NCBI GenBank assembly: GCA_964418595.1
Contig: CAYQMF010000123.1
Coordinates: 1-20,747, forward strand
Source: CAYQMF01 sp964418595
GTDB lineage: Bacteria > Planctomycetota > UBA1135 > UBA2386
Direction: 5' to 3'
DNA length: 20,747 nucleotides
Shown: piece by piece, positions 18,036-20,747 of the stretch
How the letters are laid out: the number at the start of each line of letters is the position of its first letter
How positions within the stretch are numbered: the stretch's first letter is position 1
Made by a program: the position numbers and the translations under genes
Notes under the pieces: model-generated
What the model was told of the DNA's origin: nothing
The model's input: only the letters and a program-made list of their open reading frames with translations
The model's database searches: none

Positions 18036-18635
18036 GTGGGGGACGCCGCCGACGGCGCGACATCCGCGCCCGCGTTCCAACCCCCCCGCGGTCGCGCCTG
18101 GTTCTGGGTACCGGTCGCTCCGCTGGTCGCGCTCGACCTCTGGTCGAAGGCGTGGGTGTTCGCGTTCTTGCGGGCGGAGCACCCGACCGAGAACCCCCTG
18201 CGCATCCGCCACGCGGTGTGGCAAGGCGTCGTCGACCTCGACCTCGTGCACTGGCACAACACCGGCACCATCTGGGGCCTGTTCCAGGGCCACAATCTGC
18301 CCCTGGTGATCCTGCGATGCGTCGCGGTGGCGGTGATCGTGGGGTACGTCGCGAGACTCCGGACCCGCAGCCGGGGGCTGCAGTTCGTGCTGGGACTCAT
18401 CCTCGCGGGGGCCCTGGGCAACCTCTTCGACAACTTCACCGAGGACCAGGGCGGCGTGCGCGACTTCCTGTCGTTCACGTTCCACGTGTTCGGCTGGAAC
18501 TATGAGTTCCCGGCCTTCAACGTCGCCGACTCCTGCATCACGTGCGGGGTCATGGCGCTGGCGGCTTCGGTCCTGTTCGCGGGCAAGCCGGCCTCGCCAA
18601 CGCCTCAACCGGCGCGGATCGCACCCGAGCGCTGA
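18036..18635 (+). CDS. lspA: Lipoprotein signal peptidase (signal peptidase II)
   Basis: LspA is the membrane aspartyl protease that removes signal peptides from diacylated prolipoproteins. The 199-residue protein has four hydrophobic segments, at about 23-43, 86-105, 115-131 and 161-183. The motifs are HNTGTIWGLFQG at 74-85 (the NxG loop), GALGNLFDN with catalytic Asp132, and FNVADSCITCG with catalytic Asp165. After Asp132 the usual Arg is Asn. The N-terminus carries about 20 polar residues before the first helix. GTG at 18036 is the first start after the DksA-family stop (18030) and no better start is seen before the first helix. GAGGG lies just before it but too close to be a standard ribosome site. 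A hairpin follows the stop. Confidence 0.93.
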   Translation: MGDAADGATSAPAFQPPRGRAWFWVPVAPLVALDLWSKAWVFAFLRAEHPTENPLRIRHAVWQGVVDLDLVHWHNTGTIWGLFQGHNLPLVILRCVAVAVIVGYVARLRTRSRGLQFVLGLILAGALGNLFDNFTEDQGGVRDFLSFTFHVFGWNYEFPAFNVADSCITCGVMALAASVLFAGKPASPTPQPARIAPER

Positions 18636-18655
18636 CGGCCGTGTCGGGAGGGGGG

Positions 18656-18674
18656 CGGAGCCTGCCGCGCTCCG
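18656..18674 (+). terminator. Hairpin after lspA
   Basis: CGGAGC (18656-18661) and GCTCCG (18669-18674) form a perfect 6-base-pair stem with a 7-base loop, 20 bases after the lspA stop. A second short stem, GTCTC/GAGAC at 18677-18695, follows. There is no T-run, so intrinsic termination is uncertain; the position after the last gene of an operon is the main support. Confidence 0.35.
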
Positions 18675-18696
18675 ACGTCTCCGTCGTTCTGAGACC

Positions 18697-18822
18697 TTCT
18701 GGAGCGAGGGTCCTCGCGCTATCATCGGCCGCCGTTTTCCCTGGCCGCCCCGGCTCGAAACGCTTGCCAGTCCTCGCCGCCGACTCCGACCCGTCCGCCG
18801 CTGCGCCCCGATCGTTCGGGGC
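18697..18822 (+). promoter_or_regulatory. Possible promoter and leader hairpin before the response regulator gene
   Basis: A weak promoter match is TTCTGG (18697-18702), 17 bases, then TATCAT (18720-18725). Transcription from here would give a leader of about 125 bases. Near its end GCCCCGA (18805-18811) and TCGGGGC (18816-18822) form a perfect 7-base-pair stem with a TCGT loop, 33 bases before the start codon. It is not followed by Ts. Its role is unknown; the promoter match is poor and rests mainly on the gap of 220 bases needing one. Confidence 0.25.
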
Positions 18823-18855
18823 TCGGTTGGAAGCGGCTCGTACGCGAGGCACGCC

Positions 18856-19710
18856 ATGAGAGCGGAGGACATCCGGATCGCGATCGTGCAGCGTGCGGTG
18901 AGCATCTACCTCGACCTCGCGTACGGCGGGAGTGCCACGCCCCGGCGGCTGCCGAACCTGGCTCTGCCTGCGGATGCCACACCTGCCGAGATCCTCGCCC
19001 TCTTCCTGCGTGAAGTCGTGGCCGATGGCGAGCAGCGACGGGTCCGGTATGCGCTGCGGCTCGGCAACCGCAACTATCCGTTCATGAAGCTGGTGTTGCA
19101 GGAGCACCTCGTGCAGGGGGAGTTCACGTTCGGCGTGGACACGCACGACGACATGGAGATCAAGCCCGACTTCCCCGACTACGAAGCGTGGCTGGCGGTG
19201 CGGCGCTTCAACCGCAAGCTCAAGCTCGAGATCGAGGCGCAGCTGGCGGCCGAGGGCGTGCCGACCGCGGCGGCATTGCTGGACGTCGTCAGCAACCGGC
19301 CCTCCGGCGGTTCGACGGAGCCGGTCGTCGGCGGGGACGCGCTGTTCACGATCCTCGTCGTGGACGACGAAGAGGATCTCGCCGGCTGCGTGGAGTCGTT
19401 GCTGCAGGCGCGCGGCTACCGCGTGGTGAAGGTGTTCGACGGCTGCGCCGCCGTGACGGCTGCCGAGACGGTGCGACCCGACCTGGTCGTGCTCGACTAC
19501 GAGCTTCCGGAGATGGACGGCATCGAGGTCATCGCGGCGTTGCGGGCGCTGCCCACCACGTCGGCGATCCCCGTGCTGCTCACCACGGCGTCGAAGATCT
19601 CGGTCGACGATGTCAGCAAGGCCGAGGGGTTCCTGGCAAAGCCCTACCACGAGGAACTGCTCTATGCGATGGTGCAGCGGCTCCTCCCACAGCGAGACCG
19701 CCGGTCGTGA
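18856..19710 (+). CDS. Response regulator receiver protein with an unrecognised N-terminal domain
   Basis: This 284-residue cytoplasmic protein ends in a CheY-like receiver domain at about 160-281. Its acidic pair is in VVDDEED, the phosphoacceptor is Asp214 in VVLDYELPEMDG, the switch Thr is in LLTTAS, and Lys262 is in FLAKPY. All residues needed for phosphorylation are there. Residues 1-145 form a separate domain, mostly helical, with striking segments RLGNRNYPFMKLVLQEHL, EFTFGVDTHDDMEIKPDFPD and EAWLAVRRFNRKLKLEIEA. I do not recognise it; it is not a DNA-binding output of the usual OmpR, NarL or NtrC types. No histidine kinase is in the window. The ATG at 18856 fits the start of this domain. 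The stop overlaps the start of the next gene as GTGA, linking it to the small protein before secA. Confidence 0.88.
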   Translation: MRAEDIRIAIVQRAVSIYLDLAYGGSATPRRLPNLALPADATPAEILALFLREVVADGEQRRVRYALRLGNRNYPFMKLVLQEHLVQGEFTFGVDTHDDMEIKPDFPDYEAWLAVRRFNRKLKLEIEAQLAAEGVPTAAALLDVVSNRPSGGSTEPVVGGDALFTILVVDDEEDLAGCVESLLQARGYRVVKVFDGCAAVTAAETVRPDLVVLDYELPEMDGIEVIAALRALPTTSAIPVLLTTASKISVDDVSKAEGFLAKPYHEELLYAMVQRLLPQRDRRS

Positions 19711-20030
19711 CCCACCTGCTCCCCACCACCGCCCTGCGCGCCGCCGCCGCGGCCCTGGCTCGCGCCGGGGCAGGCTCGGCGCTGACCGCGCTCGTCCTGC
19801 TGGTGCTCGCGAGCAGCGTGCGGATGGACCTGCCGGACGCAGCGGCCGGCGGTCGGCCCCCGACCTGCGTGTCGGCGTCGGCGACCGCTGTCGTCGCGGC
19901 CGCGTCGAAGGCTTGCGAACGCGCCGCCGGCGCGTCGCGGTGCGAAGAGATCAGCTTCCTGTGCCGGTCGTCGATGCCGCCGGCCTTGCACGTGCAGCGC
20001 GGCAGTCTCCCGCCCACTCGCGCGCCCTGA
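19707..20030 (+). CDS. Small signal-anchored protein upstream of secA, ending in Arg-Ala-Pro
   Basis: A GTG overlapping the response-regulator stop opens a 107-residue frame with strongly GC-biased third codon positions, as in its neighbours. The N-terminus is Ala-rich with an Arg, then a hydrophobic run at about 22-38 (AGSALTALVLLVLASSV) that fits a signal peptide or anchor. The exported part has four cysteines (54, 70, 79, 86), enough for two disulphides. The last residues are SLPPTRAP followed by the stop. No family is recognised. secA starts 135 bases downstream. The position, export signal and terminal RAP suggest a secretion-monitoring leader like SecM, ApdA or ApdP, but this is inference. 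It could equally be a small periplasmic protein of another role. Confidence 0.65.
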   Translation: MTHLLPTTALRAAAAALARAGAGSALTALVLLVLASSVRMDLPDAAAGGRPPTCVSASATAVVAAASKACERAAGASRCEEISFLCRSSMPPALHVQRGSLPPTRAP

Positions 20031-20031
20031 C

Positions 20032-20133
20032 CGAGAGCAGGTCGTGTCGTCCGCCGGCCGCCTTTTCAGGCGTGCCAATCGTCGGGGGCAGGGACGCCTC
20101 GACGCGACCGGCTCCGGCGGACCTTGGCTCTCG
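20032..20133 (+). promoter_or_regulatory. Structured leader between the small protein and secA
   Basis: Three perfect complementary pairs are nested in this stretch: CGAGAGC (20032-20038) with GCTCTCG (20127-20133), GTCCGCCGG (20049-20057) with CCGGCGGAC (20114-20122), and AGGCGT (20068-20073) with ACGCCT (20094-20099). Together they would make one long branched or interrupted hairpin starting two bases after the small gene's stop codon. The likely secA ribosome site GGAG (20150-20153) lies just outside; a small CCGT/ACGG stem at 20138-20151 covers half of it. Long GC stems arise by chance in such sequence, so conservation is needed to confirm this. Confidence 0.4.
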
Positions 20134-20165
20134 ATTGCCGTCCCGAAACGGAGTGAGTGAGAATC

Positions 20166-20747
20166 ATGAAGATCGATCTTGGAGCACTGCCTGGCCGGAT
20201 CGGCAAGGCGTTGCAGAACGTGTTCGGGTCCGCCAACAAGCGTGCGCTGAGCCGCTTCCAACCGTTGGTGGCCAAGGTTGCGTCGCTCGAGGAGTGGGCG
20301 CGCAGTCTCGACCAGCCATCGGCGAAGGCCCAGGTGGCAGCGTGGAAGGAGCAGGTCCGCGCCGGCAAGGTGACGCTCGACGAACTGATGCCGCAGATGT
20401 TCGCGCTGACCCGCGTCGCGGCCGAACGGACGGTGTCGATGCGCCACTTCGACTCGCAGATCATCGGCGGCGCGGTCCTGCACGAGGGCAAGATCGCCGA
20501 GATGGCGACGGGTGAAGGCAAGACCCTGGTCTCGACGCTGGCGTCCGCATTGAACGCGCTGTCGGGGCAAGGGGTCTATGTCGTCACGGTGAACGACTAC
20601 CTGGCGCAACGCGACCGCGACTGGATGGGTCCGATCTTCGACTACCTGGGGATCACGTCCGGGTCGATCCTCTCGAACATGTCGCCGGCCGAGCGGCAGC
20701 CGATCTACGCCTGCGAGATCGTGTACGGCACGAACAACGAGTTCGGC
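20166..20747 (+). CDS. secA: Preprotein translocase subunit SecA, N-terminal 194 residues (partial)
   Basis: SecA is the ATPase motor that drives unfolded preproteins through SecYEG. The window ends in frame after 194 codons. The start is typical: VFGSANKRALSRFQPLVAKV, then an acidic and basic helix, FALTRVAAERTV, and MRHFDSQIIGGAVLHEGKIAEM. Walker A of the first nucleotide-binding fold is ATGEGKT at 114-120, where most SecAs have KTGEGKT, so Lys is replaced by Ala. VYVVTVNDYLAQRDRDWMGPI and IVYGTNNEFG are hallmark SecA segments. ATG 20166 follows GGAGTGAGTGAGAATC, where GGAG at 20150 is 12 bases from the start, rather far, and GAG at 20159 is close. The domains for preprotein crosslinking and the zinc tail lie outside. 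Confidence 0.97.
   Translation, partial: MKIDLGALPGRIGKALQNVFGSANKRALSRFQPLVAKVASLEEWARSLDQPSAKAQVAAWKEQVRAGKVTLDELMPQMFALTRVAAERTVSMRHFDSQIIGGAVLHEGKIAEMATGEGKTLVSTLASALNALSGQGVYVVTVNDYLAQRDRDWMGPIFDYLGITSGSILSNMSPAERQPIYACEIVYGTNNEFG

Overview
The window is a dense, GC-rich stretch of bacterial chromosome holding ordinary housekeeping genes, with several local oddities. Most start codons lack a clear Shine-Dalgarno sequence. Three gene pairs overlap as GTGA, the stop of one gene inside the start of the next. The gene mix (membrane-anchored zinc-ribbon and HEAT-like proteins with Ala/Pro/Lys linkers, a DksA/TraR gene directly before lspA, a PhyH-type oxygenase, single-chain GcvP) suggests a Planctomycetota-like organism. 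This is inference from style and gene order; no rRNA or other marker is present to prove it.

Layout. 1-3300: the N-terminus of a membrane protein and an HtrA-type periplasmic protease run leftward, divergent from a secreted M28 zinc aminopeptidase. 3316-6128: glycine dehydrogenase gcvP, broken by an internal deletion of about 113 bases just before the PLP-lysine motif. 6129-7213: leftward, a 73-residue membrane protein followed by a PhyH-family dioxygenase. 7284-10059: a DJ-1-like protein, tRNA-Cys on the minus strand, a NIL-domain protein and gamma-glutamyltransferase. 10095-12512: a leftward pair of membrane-anchored proteins that share a HEAT-like C-terminal domain. 12679-16550: uvrB and uvrC, overlapping, for nucleotide excision repair. 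16558-17442: a Xer recombinase, leftward. 17596-18635: a DksA/TraR-family regulator with an unusual zinc finger, then lspA. 18856-20747: a two-domain response regulator, a small signal-anchored protein ending in Arg-Ala-Pro, a structured intergenic region, and the start of secA.

How the genes fit together. HtrA, M28, LspA, SecA and GGT all serve export or the cell envelope. UvrB and UvrC work together in DNA repair, and Xer in chromosome resolution. The most interesting candidate for an undescribed system is the small exported-type protein just upstream of secA. Its position, its N-terminal membrane segment and its terminal RAP-stop resemble secretion-monitoring arrest peptides (SecM, ApdA, ApdP), and the following 135 bases can fold into nested perfect stems. 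This is a hypothesis, not shown by sequence alone. The second notable item is the disrupted gcvP, which is either a recent null allele or an assembly error.
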